A DNA stretch of 34,514 nt, taken from the NCBI GenBank assembly GCA_964632995.1, contig CAZWDL010000078.1:1-34514 (forward strand), given 5' to 3'. The notes under the pieces are model-generated. The model was given only the letters and a program-made list of their open reading frames with translations, did no database searches and was not told the origin of the DNA. This stretch comes from CAZWDL01 sp964632995 (GTDB taxonomy: Bacteria; Bacteroidota; Bacteroidia; Chitinophagales; Saprospiraceae). This document shows, one piece after another, positions 1-9,083 of the stretch. Position 1 is the first letter of the stretch. Every line of letters starts with the position of its first letter. A program made the position numbers and the translations under genes.

Positions 1-65
1 ACGAACCGGAGGTGGCCACGGGCCTCTGCGTGAAGCTCAAATGCGTCTTTTCGCGGAAGCGAAAA

Positions 66-824
66 TCAATCCTCCTCAATCATTGCTTTCAGTGCAAAGG
101 CATCCTTCGCGGCGTATCCGTGCTGGTCATTATCGAAATACACGTAGACGTCCCTATTTTGTCCGTATTTTTCGATCTTGTCCTTCCATTTCTTCAGCCG
201 CTCTTCGCCGTACTCCGAGCCGTACATTTTCTCGGGGCCGTGCAGGCGGAAATAGACGAACCGGTTAGAGGTAAAGGGTTCTTCTTCGGGGTAGGGATAT
301 TTGGAAGAATGGCCAAAAACGAGGCAGGCTTCGTATTCCGATAGGATGTCGGTTATTTCTTCACGGTACCAGCTTTCATCGCGAAACTCGAAGGCCAGTG
401 GCAGTGGATCCATCTCCAGTTCTTTCCGGTCGTCATCCGCGTCTTGTAGAAACTTCCTGAGTAATTCTGCATCCGCCTCCAGGCTGGGGGGCAGCTGCAG
501 GAGGATGGGTCCTGCTTTTTCTTCGAGGTGGCGGTATCGTCTGAGAAACTTCTTTGTTGCTGTCTTCACCCGGCTCAGCCGGTTATTATGTGTAATGTAT
601 TGGGAAATCTTTAAGGCAAAGACGAAGTCATCGGCGGTTTGTTTCCGCCATTTGTCGACGGTCTTGGTTTGGGGTAAATGGTAAAAGGTGTAGTTGACTT
701 CAACCGTGTCGAAGTATGTGCTGAAATGGGTCAGTTTGTTCTTGCTGGGGATATCTTCGTCAACGAATTGCTGCCAGTTGAAGGACCAGCCGGAGGTGCC
801 GATGTGTACTTTGGGGTCGGACAT
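66..824 (-). CDS. DUF72 family protein (YecE-like)
   Basis: The protein opens with the hallmark VHIGTSGWSF and continues with the FSTYFDTVEVNYTFY segment and a KISQYITH stretch, all typical of the DUF72 family. That family has a TIM-barrel-like fold and no settled biochemical role. The C-terminal part has VYVYFDNDQHGYA, the usual end of the domain. About 252 residues is a normal full length. I start it at the Met of MSDPKVHIG because the domain begins right after it and AAAAGAAG lies just upstream; an in-frame ATG at 857 would add 11 residues. It is the last gene of the minus-strand run, 280 bp beyond the caspase-hydrolase gene, and is probably independent of it. The family assignment is secure; the function is unknown. 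Confidence 0.9.
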   Translation of the reverse strand: MSDPKVHIGTSGWSFNWQQFVDEDIPSKNKLTHFSTYFDTVEVNYTFYHLPQTKTVDKWRKQTADDFVFALKISQYITHNNRLSRVKTATKKFLRRYRHLEEKAGPILLQLPPSLEADAELLRKFLQDADDDRKELEMDPLPLAFEFRDESWYREEITDILSEYEACLVFGHSSKYPYPEEEPFTSNRFVYFRLHGPEKMYGSEYGEERLKKWKDKIEKYGQNRDVYVYFDNDQHGYAAKDAFALKAMIEED

Positions 825-1102
825 TGCTTCTTTTTTAAAGGTAAGGCGGAAATTCATCCGCTTTTTCTAACAAAGAAGCCATGCGGGAATGTTTATCACC
901 AATTTGGAATCTTCCACAGGGGGAAACTTTTCGGTTTTGAGTTTTTTTCTGTAAGAAAGCCGGAAGTAAAAAACACAGGCCAGGCTGGGCTCAGTGTACC
1001 TGGAAACTGTAAAGCAAGCACAAGGAAGATAGAGGAGGAGACGGAGGCCTCGGATTTGCCGTTTATTCCATCTCCTCTTCTCCCTGTTTCCCCCGCATCT
1101 GA

Positions 1103-4100
1103 TTACCACTCCACCTTTCCCAGTGCATCCAGTCCCGGGCCGGGGACGAAGTAGTTCATGTGGTGGCAATCGACGCCGATTTTCACGGGCGCCGGGTTGC
1201 GCGAAGGTTCTATGGAGAGGATGCTGTTTTTGCTCACCGCGATGTCGTGCGGAGAGTTACCGTAAAGGGCGTCAAAGATGACCCCCTTACCGGTTTTTTC
1301 CAGCAGCCGTTCGAAGAACTGATCGCTTTGCCTTTGGTATTGCTCCACATCTCCGCCCAGGATGGTATAGCGCGTCGCCGGATCAGGGCTTTCGTTGAGG
1401 GCTTTGAGGAAATCCGACTCGGCGTTCATCTGTTCCAGGGTGGGCGTAAGCTTTTTGGACCTGTTCAGGATGCCGGTGATGATAGGCCCTGCGACAGCCA
1501 TTCCCGGGAAGATATTGAGCGACAGCACCGTCAGCATGTTCAGGGCCTTGCGCGCCAGATGCACTTTGCCGAAAGGTGATCCCTCGTTAGGTGTACCGCA
1601 CATGATGAGGTGATCGACGATCCGGTTGCCGCCCAGCTGTTCGACGAAGTGGCGAGAGACCAGGCCGCCCATAGAGTGGGCGAGGATGGTCAGCTGCTTG
1701 CCGTCGTCCTCGTGAATGCCGGCGATTTCCCGGAGGTCTTTCTTCAACTGCTCCGCCGTCTGTTCGATGGGCGTACTGAGGTTCTCGTAGTCGTAAGTCA
1801 GCACCGCGTCGAAGTGGCCGGCCAGCGGATTGCCGTCTGTGTCCTTGAGTGCGGCGATACCTTCGGCGATATTTTTCGTATCGCCGATGATGCCGTGGAC
1901 CAATAGCAGGATATTGTTGCCGGCGGCTACCCGGGCAGTAGTTTCGGTCTTATCGTTGCGCCGGTCAACGCTGCCGTCCTCTTTGAACTCGACCAGGCGC
2001 AGCTGATTCACGTCATCGAGGTTGAGGTAAGTCTTGAAGAAATACAGCTTCAGAGCCTTGCCCAGGCTGCGAGTGTCCTGTGCATCCGGCACGTGATCAA
2101 CACTGACGGTAATTTTCGAGGCGTCGGCCTCATCACGAGCGACATCGCCGCCGGTGAGCCAGTGTTCGCCGTCGAAGACCACCGGCATGACGCTTTCCCT
2201 TTCGCCGATATTCATCTGCGCGGCGTCCAGTTCGATTTCCAATGGATTTTTTTCGAGCTGATCGTTGACGTCGAGGGGCAGACCGGAAATCTCCAGGGAG
2301 CTGGGACCACCGTCTACGTCCCGGCTACCGGCGCCGAAGGCGATGGTTTCCAGGCCGTTGGCTCGCAGAAATTCGGTTACATCCGGGCCGTCGGTGAGGC
2401 TGCGCGTCGGATTGGCCGATTTGCCTATGCTGAGCTTGCCTTTGACGGAGGGGTGTGCTTTGATGGTCATAGCGCCGTTTGCCAGGGCAGCATCTTTCTC
2501 TCCGACCTCATCGGTTTGTCGGACGAGCCGGACGCGGAAGGTTTTGATGAACCAGTCGTTTTCAAACTTCGAGGCTTCCTCCTCATCCTCAAAACCTTTG
2601 GTGGCGAATCGCAGGCTTTCCTTGATCTTTTCTATGCTGTCCTGGGTCAGCAGGAAGGGATCGACCTCCTCGGTGGTGATGAATAAGCGTAGGAGGTTGT
2701 ATTCCTCGTCTTTTTTCGGATCGGTGATCTTCTGCTTCCGGTCAAAAATGGTCTGGAAGTTTTCACCGTGTTTAATGGTGCCCGAGTCGAGTTTTTGGAT
2801 GCCGTAATCATCGGAAAAATACAACAGCATATAGAAGAGGTCCTGTTTGGTACCGATGCGATTGCGGATTTTAAATTCACCGGGGATGGGCTCGCCATCG
2901 TAATCGAGGGTGATATCTTCGCCATCCGAGTGTTTGAAAACCCGGTTGCCGACCGGTGTCTCATAGACAAAATCCACTTGCTTGGGATCCATCCGGGGGT
3001 GGTGGTTCTGCAGGGCCAGGAGTCGTTCCCAACGCGCGATATGCTGGAAGAGGATGAAGGGGTTTTCAGCCAGTTCCTCGTTGAAGTCCTCGTAAGTTTC
3101 GATGACATCGCCGGTTTCGCGTTGTTTCAATATCACTTTCGGTCCGTCTATTTCGAGGGTGTATTTGGCATTCCCTGGTTCTTCGGAAAAGAGGATATTG
3201 TACAGTTCGGTGTATTTCAGGCCGGTGGACTGATCTGATCCTTCTTCCAGCATTTTGAGCACCTTGCCGTTGCCTTTGGCCTGCACGACGAAGGGCGCCA
3301 GCGGCATACTGGTAACTCTGGCCTTGAAGTGTTTGTCTTGCTGACCGGCCAGTTCCTTCGGCATTTTAACAGTACTGGAGGCGGCGCCAACCTGGACGGT
3401 AGCGGCATCACCCAGGGAGCGTTCGTCCTGTGTCGACTGGAAGAGGGCCAGGCTGACGGCTTTATCCGCGTCGGCGGGGATGCCCTGGATAGCGCCTGCA
3501 CTGAGTTCCCATTTGTTTTTGCCGGGATTGAAGGAAACATCGTAATAGCGGGTGCGAGGGCTTTTTACCGGTCTGCCCAGGAAGCCGCTATAGGCCTGGA
3601 AATTCTCGTAGGTATCGAACTGCGGATCCTGGTTTTTGGCCCGGGTGCGCACCTTGGCGCGGCTCTGCGTAAACAGATCGGCGTAGGAGATATCGCCGTT
3701 GGTATCCTCCAGGATACCCATCATGGTATCGCTGAAGATGCCGTGGTGGTAGCGCCGGTCTTCCTTAGCGGTCTGTTCCGGTTGGCAGGCGGCCATCAGC
3801 ATGTGTCTGCTGTTGGGAATATTGATGGAGAAGGGGTCGTCGGAATTCGCCTGGTCGATCATATTTGCATAGAACCCTTGTGCCGGGCTGCCGTCGAGGT
3901 AGGTGTCCAGGGGCCGGGCGTCGTTGATGCCATTGGTATAGCGCGAGACCAGTCCGCCCAGCTCGTCGATGTCGCGGGTGCCGCCGCCCGAGTGGCAGGC
4001 GTCCATAATCACAGCGATATGCGGATTATTTTTGGCGACCTCATGGATCAGGACGGCCAGCTCTTTGTCTGCCAGGTCGAAGTGGCCGGGCAGGCGGCTG

Positions 4101-4423
4101 TCGTGACAGACGATGCCTTCGTCCACCCCTTCCGGGAAGTACTTTTTGAATTCGGGCGCCGACAGGCTCTGGGCGCCGTGGCCGGCGTAGATGAACAGGG
4201 CGGTATCCTCGGGGCCCGCTTTACAGAGGTGTTTGTAAAACTGGTCGATGATGTTGGTTCGGGTAGCCTCTTCATTTTTGAGAAATTCCGGCTTGTAGTT
4301 CTGATAGTTTTCATTCAGGAAGTGGTGATAACGTTCGACGTCGTTAACGCATCCCGTCAGGTGGGGAACGCGGCCGGCGTACTTGTTGATTCCCACTAAT
4401 AAGGCATAAATATTACCTGCCAT
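1103..4423 (-). CDS. Caspase (peptidase C14-like) fused to C-terminal alpha/beta hydrolase
   Basis: The 1106-aa protein has three parts. Residues 1-290 form a caspase/metacaspase-like domain: NIYALLVGINKY as first strand, the catalytic His in IYAGHGAQ (H82) and the catalytic Cys in MDACHSGG (C143). Residues about 290-835 form a beta-rich linker with no enzyme motif I recognise. Its first half resembles the linker of the neighbouring caspase gene (NKWELSAGAIQGIP; an ARWERLL segment). Residues about 836-1106 are a PGAP1/lipase-like alpha/beta hydrolase: LLLVHGIIGD oxyanion strand, nucleophile elbow LAHSMGGL (S917), NSPHDIAVS (D1060) and CHHMNYF (H1088), so the triad looks complete. No signal peptide is seen, so it is probably cytoplasmic. 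Both enzyme domains appear active. Substrates are unknown. A role in cell death or conflict is inference from domain content. Confidence 0.9.
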   Translation of the reverse strand: MAGNIYALLVGINKYAGRVPHLTGCVNDVERYHHFLNENYQNYKPEFLKNEEATRTNIIDQFYKHLCKAGPEDTALFIYAGHGAQSLSAPEFKKYFPEGVDEGIVCHDSRLPGHFDLADKELAVLIHEVAKNNPHIAVIMDACHSGGGTRDIDELGGLVSRYTNGINDARPLDTYLDGSPAQGFYANMIDQANSDDPFSINIPNSRHMLMAACQPEQTAKEDRRYHHGIFSDTMMGILEDTNGDISYADLFTQSRAKVRTRAKNQDPQFDTYENFQAYSGFLGRPVKSPRTRYYDVSFNPGKNKWELSAGAIQGIPADADKAVSLALFQSTQDERSLGDAATVQVGAASSTVKMPKELAGQQDKHFKARVTSMPLAPFVVQAKGNGKVLKMLEEGSDQSTGLKYTELYNILFSEEPGNAKYTLEIDGPKVILKQRETGDVIETYEDFNEELAENPFILFQHIARWERLLALQNHHPRMDPKQVDFVYETPVGNRVFKHSDGEDITLDYDGEPIPGEFKIRNRIGTKQDLFYMLLYFSDDYGIQKLDSGTIKHGENFQTIFDRKQKITDPKKDEEYNLLRLFITTEEVDPFLLTQDSIEKIKESLRFATKGFEDEEEASKFENDWFIKTFRVRLVRQTDEVGEKDAALANGAMTIKAHPSVKGKLSIGKSANPTRSLTDGPDVTEFLRANGLETIAFGAGSRDVDGGPSSLEISGLPLDVNDQLEKNPLEIELDAAQMNIGERESVMPVVFDGEHWLTGGDVARDEADASKITVSVDHVPDAQDTRSLGKALKLYFFKTYLNLDDVNQLRLVEFKEDGSVDRRNDKTETTARVAAGNNILLLVHGIIGDTKNIAEGIAALKDTDGNPLAGHFDAVLTYDYENLSTPIEQTAEQLKKDLREIAGIHEDDGKQLTILAHSMGGLVSRHFVEQLGGNRIVDHLIMCGTPNEGSPFGKVHLARKALNMLTVLSLNIFPGMAVAGPIITGILNRSKKLTPTLEQMNAESDFLKALNESPDPATRYTILGGDVEQYQRQSDQFFERLLEKTGKGVIFDALYGNSPHDIAVSKNSILSIEPSRNPAPVKIGVDCHHMNYFVPGPGLDALGKVEW

Positions 4424-4553
4424 TGTTTTGAGGGTTTAGGTGTTGAAATATGTAAGAAGAATGCTTGTTGACATTGCTCAATTTAGGCGAAATATTTCTT
4501 TTTACATACTTCCTGTACTTCGATTTTCTCAAAGCACTGAAGGATAGCATTAA

Positions 4554-6713
4554 TCAGGTTTCCGGCATATAATCGGGATTGCTGATAAACAGCTCAAAAG
4601 TCCTGACTTCCCAGTCAATTTCCGGAAGTTCCGGCTCCTCTTTTTTCATTTCAAAACCGCGGGTGCTTCTCGTATCTTCTTCATCTGCGGTAGGCAGGGG
4701 GTCGAGGTGGAAGGTGCTGAGGTCAAACGGCGTTTTGCTGATGACCAGTTTCAGGTAGTTTTCCTCTCCGATGAGGTTGAACTGCCGGGCATAGTTTTCA
4801 ATAACCAGGGGGATATATCCTTTGCCGTTTTCCATTTCTACAAAGGAGAGGGTGTCCAGTTTCATACCCGGCCCCAGCAACATTTGCGGCTCCTTCATGA
4901 TGCGGCTGCCTTCTTCCACGCTGAAACCGAAGTTGAAAGGCATATAAATCAGACTGACGTTTAGATTTTCTTCGGCATGATTGATCAGCTCGAAGCGCAA
5001 CAGGCTTTCGGGCGATTCCTTGGTGAGCTGGATGGTAAGCTTGGAGCCCGTGGGGAAAATTTGCTTTTCAGTTCCACTTTCTTTGTCGTATTCGAATACC
5101 TGCAACTCGACCGGATACATCCGGTGATCTCTGGCGGCAGGGGCGATCAGGTGTGATTTGGGGATGTATTCCAGATCCCGGAGGAACGTCCACCGCGCCA
5201 TCTGGTGCAGGTTTTCGAAGAGCGTATCGAAGGCGGTTGCGACACGTCCGGCAGTTCTGTAGGGCACCTTTTTTAAAAGAGGATGCGTTTCGAAAGGCAA
5301 GCGGATCTGATAGAAATCGTTTTCAGCGTACAGCACGTAATCTGCGCTCTGCTCCCGGTCGGTGAGTTCGAACAACTGGGTATGTACTTTTTCCAGGCGC
5401 TTCGTCAATTCTTTTTCAGCCAGATCGACCCCTTGCTGTACTCCCCCGATAAACACTTTAAGCGGTGGCACGGTAAGTCCTTCGACCATACCCCGGTAGG
5501 CGACCGTTTCGTCGTGCCGGAAGGGCTCATCAAATTTGATGAGGGCGTAAGTGGGGAAGGTGCGGCTTACCTGTGCCTTTACTTTTTCACTGGGAGTATT
5601 GATCGGATAGACTGACACGGACGTAGGCGTCTTTTTGGGATCTACCGGCAGTCCGTGAAAAGCGCCGATATCGATGCGCCATTCCTGCTCTGATTCATTG
5701 TATACGACGTTACAGTCGCGCGTTAGTTCGGTGGGTTTGTTTGTAAGGAAGGAATTATACCGTCCCGCAGGATTATCCGACAGGATGTAGAACTGTGGGG
5801 TCTGCCGCCTGTCCATGGATTCTCCTTCCAGTATATTGAAGCGCATGCGGTTGAGAATGCGGCTCTGCAGGTCGTGGTAGCTGATGTTGCCCTGGTGCTG
5901 TTTCAATACATCGACCAGTGCCAGGGTGAAGGCGCCGTTGCGCTTGCCGCCGCCCTCCCAGGCCAGTTCCACCTCGCGGCAGGCGGCCAGCATGACGTGC
6001 TCGCCCAGGGGGAGAATATCGCGCAGAGGGCGATTTTCCTGCATCAGGGTTTTGACCTGCGTATCCTGGAAAAAAATGTATTCTTCAGCGGTACGGGGGG
6101 TAGACAGGGCGTGGCGCTGCACCTGCCGGGAGGTGGGGGGGAATTCCTCGGTCAGTACAGAGCGGGTATTTTCACCCGAGTGGCAGCAATCGAAGATGGT
6201 CACGACGTGGGCCCGCGGCGAGCCGTCTTTATTTTCGGCGAGCTGCCGGATCAGGTAGCGCAGCTCCTTATCGCAGAGGACGTAGGGCCCCGGGCTTCCG
6301 CCCAAACGAAAGTCGGTGCACACCAGCCCGCCGATGTTCTCGTCGATCTCTTCTTGCTGAAAGGCAATGATATCAGTGAATTCACGGATGCCGTGACCGG
6401 CGAAGAAGAGCAGGGCGGTATCGCCGGTCTGCGCCTGTCCGAGATGCTCCTTAATCGCGGCGACGATATTGTCTTTTGTGGCGCCCCGGCCGTCTTTGCC
6501 GCCGGTTCCGTCGCTTACCGGATTGGTAAGTTCCACGATTTTGACCCGATTGGTCCCGAATTGGTCCATTACATGGGGCTGTCCAAGATAACTCCGCACG
6601 AGGGCTACATCGTTGATACAGCCGGCGAGGTTATTGACGCGGCGTTCGTCCGGGTAATCGTTGACTCCGATGAGCAGGGCGTAGAGGTTGGGTGGAGTGG
6701 ATGGGTTCGGCAT
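4554..6713 (-). CDS. Caspase family (C14-like) peptidase with beta-rich C-terminus
   Basis: This 719-aa protein has an N-terminal caspase-like domain (about 1-330) with NLYALLIGVNDY, the catalytic His in LLFFAGHGIRE (H107) and the Cys in IFDCCHSGE (C177). A conserved HVMLAACREVE strand follows. The rest resembles the linker of the 1106-aa caspase downstream: EWRIDIGAFHGLPVD, then QMARWTFLRDL, then a beta-sandwich-like stretch with NVSLIYMPFNFG. The final residues are acidic. There is no hydrolase domain and no transmembrane segment. It ends 130 bp before the next caspase gene on the same strand, compatible with one transcript. The two genes look like a tandem duplication in which only one copy has a hydrolase. 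Peptidase activity is likely from motif conservation; the target is unknown. Confidence 0.88.
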   Translation of the reverse strand: MPNPSTPPNLYALLIGVNDYPDERRVNNLAGCINDVALVRSYLGQPHVMDQFGTNRVKIVELTNPVSDGTGGKDGRGATKDNIVAAIKEHLGQAQTGDTALLFFAGHGIREFTDIIAFQQEEIDENIGGLVCTDFRLGGSPGPYVLCDKELRYLIRQLAENKDGSPRAHVVTIFDCCHSGENTRSVLTEEFPPTSRQVQRHALSTPRTAEEYIFFQDTQVKTLMQENRPLRDILPLGEHVMLAACREVELAWEGGGKRNGAFTLALVDVLKQHQGNISYHDLQSRILNRMRFNILEGESMDRRQTPQFYILSDNPAGRYNSFLTNKPTELTRDCNVVYNESEQEWRIDIGAFHGLPVDPKKTPTSVSVYPINTPSEKVKAQVSRTFPTYALIKFDEPFRHDETVAYRGMVEGLTVPPLKVFIGGVQQGVDLAEKELTKRLEKVHTQLFELTDREQSADYVLYAENDFYQIRLPFETHPLLKKVPYRTAGRVATAFDTLFENLHQMARWTFLRDLEYIPKSHLIAPAARDHRMYPVELQVFEYDKESGTEKQIFPTGSKLTIQLTKESPESLLRFELINHAEENLNVSLIYMPFNFGFSVEEGSRIMKEPQMLLGPGMKLDTLSFVEMENGKGYIPLVIENYARQFNLIGEENYLKLVISKTPFDLSTFHLDPLPTADEEDTRSTRGFEMKKEEPELPEIDWEVRTFELFISNPDYMPET

Positions 6714-6740
6714 TTTCGTTTTCCTTGAAAAAGTTCCTTC

Positions 6741-6841
6741 TTAGACAAATCTCGCGGTCAGCCAAAAATGAGAAACAAAAGCGACCAGAGGGAGCGTCGA
6801 TTTCTGTTTTTGACTGACTTTCAATCACGAGATTTGTCTAA
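6741..6841. repeat. Foldback element with 14-bp perfect inverted repeats
   Basis: TTAGACAAATCTCG at 6741-6754 is exactly inverted at 6828-6841. The interior carries weaker inverted similarity (GTCAGCCAAAAA against TTTTTGACTGAC). It begins 27 bp upstream of the start codon of the 719-aa caspase gene, so it would lie in its leader or promoter region. It could be a small non-autonomous element or an operator/attenuator structure. Confidence 0.6.
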
Positions 6842-7383
6842 AAACCAAAAAGTTTTTGATAGTAAGGGATAGGTATCCGGTTACAGTGGAGTTGGAACCG
6901 GAAAACAGTATTTGAATAAGGTTGAAATTTTTCAGAAGGGGGAAAACAACGTGGATATCAAAGGACAGCGATGGTATATCTGCCATTACTTTCATTTTCA
7001 CTGATTGCGGGGGTTAGAATAATAAAAGGATTGGATGTTTCAGCGATATTCAATCCCTTTCTTTCTCTCCCCATAATACGGAAAATTTCTATGTGTTTCA
7101 ATTTTTTTGAAAAAATCGTTCGGGAAAAATACTTACAGTCAGCGAGGATTTCGGATGGCCTGGCTTTCTTTTGTAGCCCTCTTCTTGTTCGCCGTTTCGT
7201 GTATTTTCGACAGCGGGGATATCCTTGCGGGTCGATTTGTCAAAAGGATAGGAGTACAAAGTTGGATCAGCCAAATTTTGGATACAGTCACAGACCGCAG
7301 GATATGCGGTCGAGGTCGGAGACACTCGACCAACAGCCTGGGCTCATTTTTTTACGGTCATAGTTCATTAGGAATAATAACGC
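6842..7383. other. Intergenic stretch, no convincing gene
   Basis: The stretch has open frames on both strands, but none shows a recognisable family or a good start. A plus-strand frame near 7155-7290 has a hydrophobic run but starts with TTG and runs on into the antisense of the DUF697 gene. I regard it as non-coding. The only structure found is the 50-bp palindromic repeat at 7287-7336. Confidence 0.5.
7287..7336. repeat. REP-like palindromic repeat, copy 1
   Basis: This is a 50-bp unit holding two adjacent hairpins: GACCGCA-GGATA-TGCGGTC and a GTCGAG...CTCGAC arm pair. A copy with only a few changes is at 8970-9019. Both lie just beyond the 3' end of a minus-strand gene of the caspase/CHAT run, here 47 bp after the DUF697 gene. 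They may act as transcript-end structures or be a dispersed repeat family. Confidence 0.75.
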
Positions 7384-7866
7384 CTACTCCTCCGGCTTAT
7401 CCTTATTTTTCATCCACTCCTCCACCATCCGCTTCCCCTCCTTCCACTTCTCCCGGTAAAACTTCCGAAGGCTCTCCGGATTGAGGTCGTGCAGCGTACC
7501 CCCCTGATCGAAGTGCTCCTTGAATACTTCGCCGACTGCGTAGGTTCCGGCCGCGGCGAAGGCCGCCAGCGAAACGCCGCCCAGCGCCCAGCCTACCAGC
7601 GGTATGGCTTTGAAGGCCGAGCGGAAGGCGTAGCCGGGAATGCGGCTTAGCATGGCGCCGCCCAGCGAGAGGACGATGGCCTTGCCTTTCTGTTCGTCGT
7701 AGGGCTTCTCGTACACCCGGCAAAGTTGTTTGATCATGTCCAGCTGAATGGCGGTGATGCCCAGCAGATCCAGCAGCGGCACCGGGGTGAAGCCGGGCAC
7801 GGTGGAGAACCAGGCGTGGTTGCGGATGATGTCGTCGGCTTGTTGATTGGTGGTTGCGGTATTCAT
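7384..7866 (-). CDS. DUF697 family membrane protein
   Basis: The 160-aa protein matches the DUF697 pattern: a helix with IIRNHAWFSTVPGFTPVPLL, then DLLGITAIQLDMIKQLCRVYEKPYD, then a KGKAIVLSLGGAM segment. Two hydrophobic segments at about 87-110 (IPLVGWALGGVSLAAFAAAGTY) can span or enter the membrane. The C-terminus is a highly charged helix rich in Lys and Glu. DUF697 proteins are small membrane-associated proteins often linked to GTPases or stress loci, and none has a settled activity. Its place between caspase and CHAT genes on the same strand suggests a membrane anchor, pore or sensor for that module; this is inference. Confidence 0.75.
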   Translation of the reverse strand: MNTATTNQQADDIIRNHAWFSTVPGFTPVPLLDLLGITAIQLDMIKQLCRVYEKPYDEQKGKAIVLSLGGAMLSRIPGYAFRSAFKAIPLVGWALGGVSLAAFAAAGTYAVGEVFKEHFDQGGTLHDLNPESLRKFYREKWKEGKRMVEEWMKNKDKPEE

Positions 7867-8043
7867 ATGAAAGTTTTTTTAAGATATTTAATCAAGATCT
7901 GGAAGCTGTTCGCTATTCGCCGTTCGCCATTCGCAGGCTACCCGGGGTTAGCCGAAGAGCAGACCGCCAGCGGCCAACGGCCAATTGTCAAGGGCATAGA
8001 GCGTTACCTGCTTTTTAATGTGGTCTTCTCTTGATACGAGAGA

Positions 8044-8634
8044 CTAAAAGCCCGGATCACACTTCTCTACCGGAAACCAGTCGCCCAGCCCGCAGGCCCG
8101 GGCCCGTTTGAGGATTGCCTGCTTGGTGCGGTGGTGGATATGCGGGCATTTGGGGTGCCGGTCCCTGATCACTCGCGGATCGTCGCAGGGGCAGTCGGCA
8201 AACCGCCGCTTGCCGCCGATGACGATGAAGTAGGTCGGGTTGATATACACAAAACCCCAGATTTCGAAGACGTTATACCCATCGACAAAAGGATCGCAAG
8301 GATAGCTTTCCGCGTTTTGGAATTCAGCCGGCGTAATCTTGTCTGCTCCAGTTTTAATGAGGGCCGAGTAATCCACTGTATTGAAACGCGCCCGCCGGCG
8401 AAAGCTGTCAAAATTTTCGGCGGCGGCGACGGTGCTGTCGGGGAACTCGACGAAAAAGGTGTTGTCGGTTTCGTTGGGGAAGATGGCGATGATGTCTTTC
8501 GGTTGCAGTTTAATGCGTTCTCCCCGGTCTGTTGTAGTGTGCAAGGGAGAGAAGTAGTGAAACGCTGCGGCAACGATTACAAAGCCGCTGAGTAGCATAA
8601 GCAGAAGGGCCAGGGATTCCTTGAGGAGTTTCAT
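8044..8634 (-). CDS. Unrecognised protein with N-terminal membrane anchor or signal
   Basis: The 196-aa protein starts MKLLKESLALLLMLLSGFVIVAAAFHYF, a single hydrophobic helix that is either a signal anchor or an uncleaved signal peptide. The remaining part is soluble and beta-rich, with DIIAIFPNETDNTFFVEF, a repeated aromatic pattern around YNVFEIWGFVYINPTYFIVIGG, and a Cys/His-rich tail (CPCDDPRVIRDRHPKCPHIHH). The tail could bind a metal or form disulfides. I do not recognise a family. It lies in the minus-strand caspase/CHAT run between the CHAT gene and DUF697, so it may be the extracytoplasmic part of the module, but this rests only on position. Confidence 0.65.
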   Translation of the reverse strand: MKLLKESLALLLMLLSGFVIVAAAFHYFSPLHTTTDRGERIKLQPKDIIAIFPNETDNTFFVEFPDSTVAAAENFDSFRRRARFNTVDYSALIKTGADKITPAEFQNAESYPCDPFVDGYNVFEIWGFVYINPTYFIVIGGKRRFADCPCDDPRVIRDRHPKCPHIHHRTKQAILKRARACGLGDWFPVEKCDPGF

Positions 8635-8969
8635 GCCGGATCGGGTTTGATTTCTTTCACTACAAAGTTGCAGGGAATAGGGGAGGGGTGCAAGGAATAG
8701 AGAGAGATGTTATGAGTTTTTAAGCTACAGAATTATCGATAAATAGGCGGGTCTAAAAATAGCCTTTTCGGAATTAAAATAGGTTTTTTGTTTTCTATAA
8801 GAATATTTTTTGTCGTCTTTTCCCGGATTATGGCTAATCCTCTGCGTTCAACGCGCTTCCTGCGGTGGGGCATTATACCGAAGTAAAGTAGCGGTCAGAT
8901 ACGTCTTACACTCAAAAAGTATCGACAAGTGGAGGCCTTCAGAACTTGCGTAGGCAAATGCTGGCAGCG
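8635..8969. other. Intergenic stretch, nothing recognised
   Basis: No open frame of note and no family match by eye. It is AT-rich around 8730-8820. It would contain the promoter of the 196-aa membrane protein if that gene is not read through from the CHAT gene. I could not fix a Bacteroidetes -33/-7 promoter with confidence. Confidence 0.4.
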
Positions 8970-9019
8970 GTCACAGACCGCGGGATATGCGGTCGAGGTC
9001 ATAGACACTCGACCAACAG
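8970..9019. repeat. REP-like palindromic repeat, copy 2
   Basis: Second copy of the 50-bp unit at 7287-7336, in the same orientation with only a few base changes, including A to G in the first loop and GG to AT in the second. It lies 64 bp beyond the 3' end of the CHAT gene, matching the position of copy 1 relative to the DUF697 gene. Confidence 0.75.
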
Positions 9020-9083
9020 TAGACGTAACCCTTTTCTTTTTTCCAAAAGAAAGGCTAAAAACTTCTGGCTCTCCACAAGGCTC

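Noticed and set aside
3329..4399. 356-codon plus-strand frame opposite the caspase-hydrolase gene
   Set aside because: It is the antisense shadow of a gene with clear caspase motifs and has no family features.
5874..6728. 284-codon plus-strand frame opposite the 719-aa caspase
   Set aside because: Antisense shadow with no motif; the minus-strand gene is strongly supported.
7107..7484. Plus-strand frame of 125 codons with a hydrophobic stretch
   Set aside because: It starts with TTG, runs through the palindromic repeat and then antisense to the DUF697 gene; the last part is Pro/Ser-rich shadow sequence.
7287..9019. Repeats as part of a CRISPR array
   Set aside because: Only two copies 1.7 kb apart with no regular spacers and no cas genes.
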